Virus record (IMG/VR): IMGVR_UViG_3300044631_000812
Location: 1-64,000 of that record
DNA length: 64,000 bases
Reading direction: 5' to 3' (one strand)
Source of the DNA: a virus
Both the position numbers and the translations under genes were made by a program. Positions 19,901 to 25,556 of the stretch are shown here, one piece after another; position 1 is the first letter of the stretch; the number at the start of each line of letters is the position of its first letter. Under the pieces are notes generated by a model. That model ran no database searches and had not been told where the DNA came from. It saw only the letters and a list, made by a program, of their open reading frames with translations.

Positions 19901-21123
19901 CTTGGATGGCATACTACAGAAAATATGTAATTAAAAACAAACTTGGTCCTATAGACTTTAATGCAGAGCCAAATGCTGAAGCTGCTGCTTATGCTCAAGG
20001 GATGGTAGATAGGTCAATGGATGCTACTGATGCTAGAATTCGTGGTGACATATATAGAACTCAAAACGTATGGGCAAAAGCTGTTAGAAGTATGTTGTTC
20101 CCATTCTCTTCATTTGGTATGAACCAAAAGACTAGAATGTGGGGAGACCTTACTAAGTTGGTTACATTCAATGCTGACTTTGATACAGCTAGATCATTGG
20201 CGTCAATTGGAGCTGAAATGTTCATATACAACTTGATTAGATACCAAATGGCGCGTCTAATATTGTATGCAGCAATGAATATGCTTGGATATGACGATGA
20301 GGAGCAAGATGAGCTAATTAAAGAGCTCAAGAAAAATATGATGTCATCATCATGGAGTAAGGCTGTTGTCGACACATTCTCTCCACTAGCTCTATTTGAT
20401 AATTGGACTCTTGAATTAGCAAACTGGTTAATGGCTGAAACAGGCGTTGGTGAGCCTAATCAAAAAGAAGTTGATGAATTTATTAAAGAGGAGAACGACA
20501 TTAGAAAAATTAAAAGACTAGACCCTCTAACAAAAGAACAGGAAAAGCGTAAAAGAGATGAATTCATGACTGAGAATTCAATGCAGTTCTACATATCCGA
20601 CGAAGCTAATTGGGGTGTACTCGGAATACAATTTGAAAAAGGAGCGGAGTCATATGAAATATACAAGGCATTAACAACCGGTAAGTATACAGATGAGTAT
20701 GGTCGAGATGTTTACTTTGATAGCGAAGCTCGTGAAAAGTTAAAGTGGGTAGCTTTATTAAAGACTGGTGGACAAATAGTACCTTTAAGAGAAATCGATC
20801 AGGTAGCTAATAAGTCACTCAAGTTCCTTAAAAAAGGTAACACAATGTCTGAGAAAAAGTACGACATGATAACCGAGATAAAAAGAAAATTTGGGAAAGT
20901 AGATCCGGTGCTAGAGAAACTAGCTGAGAAAAAGAATAAGATTACCACCATTGAAAATGAAATCGCTTGGATAAATAAACATGGTGGTTTAAAAGGACCT
21001 AAAGAAAAGATGGAGTACGCAAAACTACTAGATTTAATCTCAACACCATCGAAAGATATGTTAGAGAAAATTCAAAGAGGTGGTACTGCTCAGGAAATAT
21101 TTGATCAAGAGTTAAAGAAGTAA
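10906..21123 (+). CDS. Large polyvalent protein (3405 aa) with a zincin-like motif
   Basis: This giant protein is probably carried in the virion and ejected with the DNA. Two tandem 31-residue repeats open it (KKYYSYL...YDSF at 7-31 and KKYYSYL...YDQF at 38-62). Long Lys/Glu/Gln helices follow. A hydrophobic stretch lies near residues 655-800. An HEAFHH zincin-type HExxH motif is at 1361-1365, with a possible third ligand in EEFAVELG near 1415. A region with LDRWWSRTFNRY lies near 1730. A second His-rich module carries HDAFGHG at 2141-2147. The C-terminal helical part carries MLFPFSSFGMNQ near 3060. Different sections differ in base composition, which suggests assembly from modules. The end overlaps the convergent (-) gene by 19 bp. 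Exact domain functions are inferred. Confidence 0.75.
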   Translation: MPNDNLKKYYSYLKSNGADVAPTYDSFVSTLNNEENAKKYYSYLQSNGFDTPPSYDQFANTLGIKKKDPTASGSGTSSSGRSSNTTTKPTASSYSKGEIFTGYPGKEEKPYQFKDGKWYEEAPVKVYGQEAKYVQIQDPNRIGNLNKQFKKDASLSQQEEVFNNYDDEKSDNQYRIKDGQWQRMTPGSKWHTIQNEGSINALNNRYGKSVSTRVSTTTTVKPVKFDDINSDFMAKTEEDAIKKLTEKYGKLGFEFSEEGLFLKDQIRVKTKDGSKDQVFEFDEKNPEQARELRAFLEANASKPYSESFDKALSALNKGDVRPSYQIGGSTLAFGTDQDGLEKESAAIRGKNLLSSDFQSQFKKLPFDEQKELIQKQIASGSLPSSDVQSFYKSEAYKDYKKKKIAGDQQVKAKQDQIFDDYQYALATKDPAKIKEAKAKINAYYTDDIIQDNVKTYNMKLNDLEQSQKKILQDRKVYDDEVNRFNELAQSGNMTQEQYDAQKKILDSQAESLETRAQNFVMQRKEIQASQNKLNLVAGKYVAAKEKEGNFGGFVVNKVLSGISMTFAEPFAGLEATQNRYDYLSPEEKAYYKSIKYNGKNLTKDQIENLLDNQAVLKAKNQAKENIIDVLGSEGTTLEYMKSGDRGFITQAIGGVLESLPAMATGVAGKAAGFVGLAAQAYSGIEEEMLSDPDFQYTSAGDRAIIAIPYAAGMGVLESVGLQNLVKGDSFLGKVMMDVALKSAKKLGANATKEALERVAAKEVESLLAKGLIRVTQAGVAEFETGFTQALVLDQGLKNVYNYIQQSGLTEEQKKNLTQGEYFDTADGFKELASQTFEDGVAEMIGGVVMGSVGTLFQAVTKGNISLYNDDDVKFLKDVVADSNFKKLYVASMKTQMLDGKITKSKAQQNLDNLNEIEAAFDMMPDGLSTADMNRSLSLITERAQLTKEKAGKDPNLVAPLEARIKAINEELTQIGENAVQKQTTGEVSVQPGTKGGREVEERKPETGLKETTQKGKEEVDQYIADMGAEARIGNTINPVMEKMANTEYINDNDIDNAIEAIFNEVESLDKSDYSAETKAALSEKLLNIAEKLDNYEFRTKTETVATTKAGAATTTRRTSEAVQKIRAEKYFDGVQATVNGQEVTLKDNKGRVEAQMPNGEVVVLDTPTMEIAEDGFEFDDNGALQAVTVTDRLGNTAKLTGDQALDFAIRDRENKLGVVEQAEFDTVYQEVEKKYIKETPAPQVAAKKQAAVEEQQPVVEEEGQPIAEPNESNRFTERNAKVMAVKFPSKKGIVRAALNIIKALPGVKIYLHEDSNQYAQEVSARVKESIKIKKDLDEAGSYIDGEIHIDMSKADLVTLLHEAFHHAFLTLGVKNGMFIDLAKGLRSLIKNKEALDYLDEFIASYSEETAELQAEEFAVELGAILANNREELTTTKLTQFKALINRIAKKIGLGMVFSSAANSKEAADFINAITRGLTTGDIVEGKFKPTKTGKAKRQAVTIMEGRESMKKFGLTPGKNVTRKIGEALEARQRAKYGTIAQKDNSPEARKKISNWMVDEVKYFVQLMGDKSGKGWYGELYQNSLDAMAKVFPEMKTDQNARDLFTMLVAITSDGQKVMSNFRLAAAAYDYYKKNGVMPNTLPGQRVASFEANLKRINELLVEYNGDIATIKEKLMEVKSIQEINQERKKEGLEPLSTNWPVSFKAPFAASVFGPKLGMFYSNLSGNESYPTLDRWWSRTFNRYRGTLIPGLKSGFSAKGEAIGLDRFKQLLGNPGMSNEEALLAAKSYRDSYAAKGYKSGTDVEKAANTIYKTAFENLNDAPFTKNDRQFMYDTISDAVNKLNKQGYDLSIADVQAILWYFEKNLYKTLGVQAKIEGISYEDAANYTYDKWKESGNKFDYKINESEEGQAVEDADEDIQEEIIQRKKQLKIKENNKKLPNLAQNEKGNIQSERTGDGRTARPAISKNAPLEGAPTIQGATGPDPELVSVAEKYADENNIDLKRQGEYVELDEERAKRLADAYEQMADDPQNPKVKDAYAELIKQTKAQYQALVDAGYKFWFVDFNNPENIDYISSPYNAMRDLRQNKQMGVFPTEQGFGSNENIDVSKNPLLEDTGIMWPSGGLNGKMKIVTANDLFRAVHDAFGHGLEGAGFRARGEENAWQAHSRLYTGSAIGAMTSETRGQNSWVNYGPKGEQNRTASGEDTIFADQKVGLMPKWTWTEGRAGDMEAPKRKKQLKPKILGVKPTVVIVNDEQKALVDQIKLEVRAQREQKKAYKQVLADISARVTALKSKGNISVKQFDAIMKNLKRLNFDNETKVQAFIDYVSRALANADYVEKVAKAQSLNKRIKASLKGTANPFAVLAKMFTTLDSRWVQNIDDHIAVAQMILDGVKPSAARRGVLTLKEEPDLQVIAEYIDAEQTLQTQMLLDRLKFRYEMITGNPSDKLTADEMITLLDALKPNEDQTDKIKEQIDQKFAEYASMLSEEDPQVIVDAVNVDTDMISWRESVKILDALDTYFTNGSLAGIDSLMGSYQGIVNVKRFKDKSNPMTIALSKNLAKLKFENFTGFTRILERKFRSLEKSLAYEKASGINDIVTGVNRADFEAAKKQKEYIKKFEKVKDFNSNENIYERGVIADLIRTNAGIDQDAEFDRLVNILIDSKDMLLASQDQTKVEMGRLCDKVFKKLGLYEDGITIDDVLSKATKTNVDAVEFVVDMFADKYDLLSDTALGVYNVMLGQDINYTPKIYMNIRNEKSVDSDPLSGKDAFSLGAYSNLYAGFNKNEAGVLMPITRPKDLKDAGKYIDLNFDNNMFRSYRLALTDAYTAKSIRQLNSFFNTKENEDILASEKDFDVIKAALSDYINTAKGKNFIGKITSQEVDKFINLISTFGSVRALVGVGQAFSQFASGMSNTIINAGEHIRPSDFTKKAFDFMNRSGQPIANVGENDILISLANFDKSIERATVGKNMAEIGLDKFAKFNSKAFQIFVSNPDAAARRLAWMAYYRKYVIKNKLGPIDFNAEPNAEAAAYAQGMVDRSMDATDARIRGDIYRTQNVWAKAVRSMLFPFSSFGMNQKTRMWGDLTKLVTFNADFDTARSLASIGAEMFIYNLIRYQMARLILYAAMNMLGYDDEEQDELIKELKKNMMSSSWSKAVVDTFSPLALFDNWTLELANWLMAETGVGEPNQKEVDEFIKEENDIRKIKRLDPLTKEQEKRKRDEFMTENSMQFYISDEANWGVLGIQFEKGAESYEIYKALTTGKYTDEYGRDVYFDSEAREKLKWVALLKTGGQIVPLREIDQVANKSLKFLKKGNTMSEKKYDMITEIKRKFGKVDPVLEKLAEKKNKITTIENEIAWINKHGGLKGPKEKMEYAKLLDLISTPSKDMLEKIQRGGTAQEIFDQELKK

Positions 21124-22265
21124 GGCATAACAACCTTACGATTAGAATCAAGGTCGATCTGGAAGAACACAAATCCTGATCGGCCTTTCTTAAAGTTGGT
21201 CTGAACCCACTCTGAACTTGGTGAGAATGCCGGGAAGTTGAAGTAGTCAAACTCATCAGACGAGCTGTAGTCAAACAGCATCTGGTGTGAATCACCCTTA
21301 CTAAACTCAACATATTCGCATGACCTTATGTCTTGGGCGTGTCTAATGTACTGAGATATTTTCTCAACACTTCTTGGATCAAGCTGGACCTTGAAGCCAA
21401 ACTTAAGGTTGCGAGAGTCCTTGCCATGGCTGATGATAAACCCATGTTTTCCAATTATATAGTGGTTTATAAAACGCTTGTGGTTGACGACGTGAACGTT
21501 GCTGTACTTGCGATCAACGACATGCTTAAATGCTGAGTTGACAATGTATCCGAAGGCACCTGAGTGATTGTCCTCACATATGTTATTGCACATGATGTTC
21601 TTATACTGTGGTGCTAAATAGTCAATCAACAACACTTTGGCTTTGAGTCCTGACTCGAACGCCTCTTCGTTTGTCATGTTTTGTGGTAGCTTATGACCCT
21701 TACGAGTTGTCTCACCATCCCAACCATCCATAAAGTCTCCCAGATCGTCTATAACAAGGCTATCTGACGACTTATTGGCCAATACGAACTCTGCCATCTC
21801 CTTGACTCTTTTAATGAGCTCAGACTCGTTCCAATCAGCGGCATACAATGCCAATCCTTTACGGCTAGCATCCATGCCTACGTGGACGTCAGTCCATACC
21901 AATCGATCGACTGTCTTTCCTGGCTTCCAGTCGCCCTTAGGAACTGGCAACTTACCGTCAAGGCATTTTGATATAATTGACTCGTAGTCAATCTCGTCAA
22001 CTCGATAGGCCGGATTCTTTATAAACAGAGATGCCTGCTTAGTCTTCAGCCAAAGGTATGGGACGTTTGATGGGGCAACCTGAATGTCGTCACATGCGTC
22101 TTTTACACCCTGATTGTTGTGCCTAGACACAGCGCGAGACACATATACCCTCATGGTATCTGTGTTGGTTGTAAGATTGTTTTCTGAGATCAGTTGTCTA
22201 GCTATATCAGCCTTTGTCATTCCCGAGTTTAATAGCTCGAGAATTCTGTCCATGTACTGTTTCAT
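21105..22265 (-). CDS. Calcineurin-like metallophosphoesterase with N-terminal HTH
   Basis: This 386-aa protein has an HTH-like N-terminus (SGMTKADIARQLI, residues 14-26). A metallophosphoesterase core follows: DVHVG (126-130), GDFMD (176-180), NHSG (233-236, where GNHD/E is usual) and HGKD (280-283). The metal-ligand set (Asp, His, Asp, Asn, His, His) looks complete, so it could be a nuclease or phosphatase acting on DNA ends, as in SbcD/Mre11-like enzymes, though no capping domain is seen. It is the last gene of the (-) block and runs into the giant late gene tail to tail. Confidence 0.7.
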   Translation of the reverse strand: MKQYMDRILELLNSGMTKADIARQLISENNLTTNTDTMRVYVSRAVSRHNNQGVKDACDDIQVAPSNVPYLWLKTKQASLFIKNPAYRVDEIDYESIISKCLDGKLPVPKGDWKPGKTVDRLVWTDVHVGMDASRKGLALYAADWNESELIKRVKEMAEFVLANKSSDSLVIDDLGDFMDGWDGETTRKGHKLPQNMTNEEAFESGLKAKVLLIDYLAPQYKNIMCNNICEDNHSGAFGYIVNSAFKHVVDRKYSNVHVVNHKRFINHYIIGKHGFIISHGKDSRNLKFGFKVQLDPRSVEKISQYIRHAQDIRSCEYVEFSKGDSHQMLFDYSSSDEFDYFNFPAFSPSSEWVQTNFKKGRSGFVFFQIDLDSNRKVVMPYFFNS

Positions 22266-22422
22266 CGTAATGGGATTTATGTAGATCCCGAAGGACCATG
22301 ATTAGATTTTGAATAGTAGGGATTAGAGCGTCGTAGTCTTCGTCCATGAGGTGCTCATAGATGCTGTCAGTAAGCTCGTTTATCTCAAGCATCACTGAGT
22401 TTACGTAATTCACGTTTTGCAT
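22207..22422 (-). CDS. Small hypothetical protein (71 aa)
   Basis: This is an acidic, helical protein with no known motif. Its last 59 nt overlap the start of the metallophosphoesterase gene in another frame, a long overlap that could couple translation. The start at 22422 is followed by a regular helix-like sequence. Its function is unknown. Confidence 0.5.
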   Translation of the reverse strand: MQNVNYVNSVMLEINELTDSIYEHLMDEDYDALIPTIQNLIMVLRDLHKSHYDETVHGQNSRAIKLGNDKG

Positions 22423-22481
22423 TTCGAATGCTAATGTACAAATAAATTAGACAATATACAGAATTGTTAATAAATAATTAT

Positions 22482-22958
22482 TTATAAATTTTTCAATGCA
22501 TCTTGATAAGCTATATGAGCATCGTGCTCATTAACAAAATATCCTAGATGCTTATTTCTACCATTAATGTATATTTGAGATTTCCATTTTGAATAGACCT
22601 TAGACCAAAATACTCCCTTGTATTGACTTGAATACTTTCCTTGTGTTTTATATACATTAGATCTTTGACTTACAATATGTAAGTTATTTACTCTATTGTC
22701 CGATTTGTCATTATTTATATGATCTATAACTAATTTCATGCCATTTGGCTGGTGATTTAAAAATGCCATAGCTACCAATTGATGCGCTAAAAAAGTTTTT
22801 GGTTTTCCTTTTTGACAAAGTCTAATAACAAGATATCCCCTAGCATCACTATTTAATTTTAAAATCCTCTCCTTGTTGAATTTTAAACTCTTTACCCTGC
22901 CTAAATTACTAACCTTATACACACCATTATACCCTGGTATATCTTTCCAAACTTCCAT
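22482..22958 (-). CDS. Freestanding HNH homing endonuclease (NUMOD4-HNH-AP2)
   Basis: This 158-aa protein has three recognisable parts. The N-terminus is NUMOD4-like (WKDIPGYNGVYKVSNLGRVK, residues 4-23). An HNH nuclease core follows (AHQLVAMAF, then IDHINNDKSDNRVNNL). The C-terminus is an AP2-like DNA-binding domain (YKGVFWSKVYSKWKSQIYI). All HNH catalytic residues are present. The gene is AT-rich compared with its neighbours and sits alone between two small hypothetical genes, as expected of a mobile intergenic HNH gene. It is preceded by its own -7 box and a structured leader. Confidence 0.88.
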   Translation of the reverse strand: MEVWKDIPGYNGVYKVSNLGRVKSLKFNKERILKLNSDARGYLVIRLCQKGKPKTFLAHQLVAMAFLNHQPNGMKLVIDHINNDKSDNRVNNLHIVSQRSNVYKTQGKYSSQYKGVFWSKVYSKWKSQIYINGRNKHLGYFVNEHDAHIAYQDALKNL

Positions 22959-22963
22959 AAAAT

Positions 22964-23046
22964 AAAAAAGCCTTAACGCTTTCGAGGTTGCGGACTCTAC
23001 TAACGTTAAGGTCTTTAAAATGTTTTACATGTAGCCGCAACTCTAC
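22964..23046 (-). ncRNA. Structured leader / small RNA upstream of the HNH gene
   Basis: A (-) transcript from the -7 box at 23058-23051 would contain GTTGCGG (23041-23035), CCTTAACG (23011-23004), CCGCAAC (22993-22987), CGTTAAGG (22978-22971) and then a run of T (22969-22964). The first and third elements pair, and so do the second and fourth, giving an H-type pseudoknot order. The second helix plus the T run is also a terminator shape just before the HNH start. It could be a leader that controls the HNH gene or a short sRNA. Confidence 0.45.
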
Positions 23047-23050
23047 AATA

Positions 23051-23058
23051 CAAATATA
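23051..23058 (-). promoter_or_regulatory. -7 box on the minus strand (TATATTTG)
   Basis: CAAATATA on the + strand gives TATATTTG on the - strand, reading towards the HNH gene. No well-spaced upstream TTG is seen. It probably starts the structured leader. Confidence 0.45.
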
Positions 23059-23064
23059 TAAAAT

Positions 23065-23307
23065 TTATGCATTGTAGTTAAACGTAGACAAATAATTTAT
23101 TAATTCCACTTGGTAAGTTATCCGATATTTACTAATGTTTTCTTGCTTTATGTTCTTAGCTATAAAATAATCACTAACAACAGACCCATCTTCCTTCACA
23201 CCGACTGGCCATTTTTCTAGTACTTTATTTATTGGGTAAAGCCTAGTTCCTTTCTTGAGTGGGATTGCTTTAATTGTTATGTTGGCTACGTATACTCCTG
23301 GTTTCAT
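23065..23307 (-). CDS. Small hypothetical protein (80 aa)
   Basis: This beta-rich small protein (MKPGVYVANITIKAIPLKKG at the N-terminus) has no recognised domain. It overlaps the end of its upstream neighbour by 4 bp, as expected within an operon. Its C-terminus lies next to the inserted HNH unit and could have been altered by that insertion. Its function is unknown. Confidence 0.55.
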   Translation of the reverse strand: MKPGVYVANITIKAIPLKKGTRLYPINKVLEKWPVGVKEDGSVVSDYFIAKNIKQENISKYRITYQVELINYLSTFNYNA

Positions 23308-23564
23308 AGGTCGCTAAATTTTAATCCGTAGTTTAATGCAAACCAAGACATCTGCTTTTCTGCTGCAAGCTTTTTCATCCTTAAATTTTTCTTGATGTAG
23401 TCGGTACCCCATGACTTCCACTGCTCATACTGCTCCATGGTCATCGTCCAATCAGTATACCAAGCATCTTCTCGGCCCTTGATGTCAGTATACTTCACAT
23501 CGTGACCTGCAATCTCAAACATCTTGTTGATAAGGCCTTCAAGTATCTGTTCTTCTTTCGTCAT
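23304..23564 (-). CDS. Small hypothetical protein (86 aa)
   Basis: This is a helical, Trp- and Lys-rich protein (WYTDWTMTMEQYEQWKSWG in the middle). It has no catalytic or metal-binding motif. Its stop overlaps the start of the next gene (ATGA type), so the two are co-translated. Its function is unknown. Confidence 0.6.
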   Translation of the reverse strand: MTKEEQILEGLINKMFEIAGHDVKYTDIKGREDAWYTDWTMTMEQYEQWKSWGTDYIKKNLRMKKLAAEKQMSWFALNYGLKFSDL

Positions 23565-23589
23565 TTCTATTTAATTTATGTGGCAAAAA

Positions 23590-23829
23590 TTACCCCTTAT
23601 ACTTTCTAATGATGTCAAAAGTTCGGTTTAAATCCGAATCTAGATGTGGCTTTTCTCCGAGTGTAACAGGCCACCAAGCAATGGTGTATCCGTAGTCAGA
23701 GGTATAATCCTCAGGTCTTACCCTATTTCCGTTTACCTTCTCAAGGTATATCCAAGGAATATTACCAACAAGCTCCAACTTGATGCCAATCTTCTTCATT
23801 CGGTTTACAAATATCTCTATATCGTTCAT
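23590..23829 (-). CDS. Small hypothetical protein (79 aa)
   Basis: It begins NDIEIFVNRMKKIGIKLEL and contains NIPWIYLEKVNG. I associate this pattern with a small accessory protein of Bacteroidetes phages whose function is not known to me. It starts 1 nt after the stop of the zinc-ribbon gene. Confidence 0.6.
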   Translation of the reverse strand: MNDIEIFVNRMKKIGIKLELVGNIPWIYLEKVNGNRVRPEDYTSDYGYTIAWWPVTLGEKPHLDSDLNRTFDIIRKYKG

Positions 23830-23830
23830 C

Positions 23831-24364
23831 TTATTCTAATTTATTTAGTTCGTCTTCGCAATTTGTACCATTTTCTGGTATATTTTGCTGAGTGCAACTA
23901 TCGCAATACAAATCATCAGTCAATCCAACTGATATAATTACGCTGCACTTGTGGCATAGTGTAGCACCTCTGCCATTGTTTAATTTATGAATTGGTTTAC
24001 GATACTCAATCTCCTTGCGGATTAAGTCCATGTGCCAATCTGCACCACCGTAGTCTAAGCAGGCCTCCAAGTGGTCGTCCTCCATGTCGCATAGTGGTAT
24101 CCAAGTAAGCGGCTGCTTGCCATCCACACCGCGACTCCCTCTCGTTGCGTACTTACGCACTGTCTCGTAGTCATCGTCAGCGTAGACTGCAAAGAGCTTA
24201 ATCTTTCCCATGTGCTTGGCTCCGTATCTGAGATAGGCCGTGCCACCATCCACCATGGCCCCGTTAGGGCACTCACACGTCTTGTAGTCGTGGCGATGAT
24301 AACTAACGATGGTCTTGTTGCACTCTAGGCAGGTCACTGCATTGTAAACTATTTGTTTGTCCAT
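23831..24364 (-). CDS. Zinc-ribbon protein, hypothetical
   Basis: This 177-aa protein has two Cys clusters. The N-terminal cluster is CLEC (residues 13-16), then C33 and C35 in a KTCECPNG motif. The C-terminal cluster is CHKC and CDSC near residues 137-158. A conserved-looking VDGGTAYLRYG follows the first cluster. The Cys pairs suggest structural zinc sites, but no enzyme motif is visible. It stands first after a terminator-like hairpin in the (-) block. Its function is unknown. Confidence 0.6.
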   Translation of the reverse strand: MDKQIVYNAVTCLECNKTIVSYHRHDYKTCECPNGAMVDGGTAYLRYGAKHMGKIKLFAVYADDDYETVRKYATRGSRGVDGKQPLTWIPLCDMEDDHLEACLDYGGADWHMDLIRKEIEYRKPIHKLNNGRGATLCHKCSVIISVGLTDDLYCDSCTQQNIPENGTNCEDELNKLE

Positions 24365-24420
24365 AATGTGTTATTTAAGGTACTTAATGATGGCTTTTGG
24401 CGACTTATATGACAAGTTAA

Positions 24421-24475
24421 AAGAGGGGAGGCCTGACTTAGTTTAAAATATTTATTAATACTAAACTCCCCTCTT
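24421..24475 (-). terminator. Hairpin, possible terminator on the minus strand
   Basis: A perfect 10-bp inverted repeat (AAGAGGGGAG at 24421-24430, CTCCCCTCTT at 24466-24475) has an inner AGTTTA/TAAACT pair and only a short T run on the - strand. It overlaps the stop of the 62-aa membrane protein gene. Confidence 0.45.
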
Positions 24476-24649
24476 AAAATCTAAATAGAATCCTATCGCT
24501 ACAATGATGTTCATGCCGACAGACATGAGGATCTCATGTATGTCCTTATATACATTCAAGCTCAAATGCACATGCCCAACCACCCAAAAAGGAATGGCTA
24601 AATTTTGGCTTATCCAGATGATTGTGAACTTTATAAATCTTCCAACCAT
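24461..24649 (-). CDS. Small membrane protein (62 aa)
   Basis: Two hydrophobic segments (FTIIWISQNLAIPFWVVG and ILMSVGMNIIVAIGFYL) suggest two transmembrane helices. It overlaps the end of the upstream 92-aa gene by 19 bp. No holin or transporter signature is seen. Its function is unknown. Confidence 0.5.
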   Translation of the reverse strand: MVGRFIKFTIIWISQNLAIPFWVVGHVHLSLNVYKDIHEILMSVGMNIIVAIGFYLDFKRGV

Positions 24650-24909
24650 TGTCTAAAGTGGTTACCCATGTTGACAAGTTCATGGTAAAATTCATGCACA
24701 TCCTTATCATGTTCATGATCCATCTTTTTGTACAAATGGTTGATTGACTTTTCAACAGCCTCAATGAAATCATTGCCCGACTTCTTTATTCTCTTGTCAT
24801 ATACGTGTGGATAATTGTCTCTGATGTCCTCCATGAAGTCCATCATGACTGGTAATACACCAATGACAGCAGCTAATTTCTTTTCATTCGATATCATAAT
24901 ACTCACCAT
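24631..24909 (-). CDS. Hypothetical helical protein (92 aa)
   Basis: This helical protein is rich in His, Asp and Lys (for example KKMDHEHDKDVHEFYHE), a pattern that could bind metal but has no known family. An alternative ATG lies four codons downstream at 24897. It overlaps the VRR-NUC gene by 26 bp and is followed by the small membrane protein gene. Confidence 0.55.
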   Translation of the reverse strand: MVSIMISNEKKLAAVIGVLPVMMDFMEDIRDNYPHVYDKRIKKSGNDFIEAVEKSINHLYKKMDHEHDKDVHEFYHELVNMGNHFRQWLEDL

Positions 24910-25147
24910 TATACCAGGTAGCCGATACTCCGTGGTTTTTTAGCTCCTTAATTCTATAAACCTGCAGAGCTCTCGGCTTGTGTCCTGGACGTTTCACTTC
25001 TATAAATTTAACATCTGAGTTTTTTGGTATGGCTATTAAGTCAGGTATACCCGGCTTATTGGTAACCGACAGTTTAAGCACATAAAAGCCCTCACTCTCC
25101 AACTTTTTGATCAGTTTCGACTGTATTTGCTGCTCGGTCACCCACAA
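24884..25147 (-). CDS. VRR-NUC domain nuclease
   Basis: This 87-aa protein is a compact PD-(D/E)XK nuclease of the VRR-NUC type. An N-terminal helix (TEQQIQSKLIKKLESEG) is followed by GIPDLI (33-38), then EVK (50-52) and a Gln at 62. These are the expected metal-binding Asp, Glu and Lys and the following helix. The length is normal for phage VRR-NUC proteins. Members are thought to cut branched DNA such as Holliday junctions. Its place next to the helicase and the DnaA-IV-like gene supports a recombination or replication role. Confidence 0.85.
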   Translation of the reverse strand: MWVTEQQIQSKLIKKLESEGFYVLKLSVTNKPGIPDLIAIPKNSDVKFIEVKRPGHKPRALQVYRIKELKNHGVSATWYNGEYYDIE

Positions 25148-25556
25148 ATGTAGAGTTTTTTTCGTAAAAACCCATCTTTACGCGCCTTTGAATTCTTTTA
25201 AATGTGCTATAATTTTTAGCTTCTAATAGATCTTCCTTTAAATCGTAGTATCGATCACGCTTAAACGGAGCACTGATCCATGCAAATTCAAGGCCTTCTA
25301 AATCAGCTTGAATACAAGCTGTTTCTGATACATAGTCTGCATCACGATAGCTTAGCATGTCTTTATGAACCCTAAGTCCATTCAGAACTGTTGCATGATT
25401 TTTTCCAAATATCTCACCTATCATGCTAAGGCTTAGGCCATAAATTCTTAATTCATTAAAAATAAAGTACCTCTTAAATAGTACGTCTCTTCTCCTGGTG
25501 TTCTCTTTTAGTGAGTACTTCTCTATCAATTCATTTATCTTCTCTAGTCTGCTCAT
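25092..25556 (-). CDS. DnaA domain IV-like DNA-binding protein
   Basis: This 154-aa protein contains LSMIGEIFGKNHATVLNGLR (about residues 42-61). It matches the helix-turn-helix signature of DnaA domain IV (xxIGxxFGxRDHTTVLxA), including the His-Ala-Thr-Val turn. There is no AAA+ ATPase domain, so it is not a full initiator. Such small proteins may recognise origin sequence. It lies between the fractured helicase and VRR-NUC genes, overlapping each (26 and 56 bp). A second copy of this type of protein occurs at 30448-30870. Confidence 0.65.
   Translation of the reverse strand: MSRLEKINELIEKYSLKENTRRRDVLFKRYFIFNELRIYGLSLSMIGEIFGKNHATVLNGLRVHKDMLSYRDADYVSETACIQADLEGLEFAWISAPFKRDRYYDLKEDLLEAKNYSTFKRIQRRVKMGFYEKNSTFVGDRAANTVETDQKVGE

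Noticed and set aside
24055-24276. Alternative 73-aa frame inside the zinc-ribbon gene
   Set aside because: The zinc-ribbon frame has ordered Cys pairs and correct neighbours; the other frame has no pattern.
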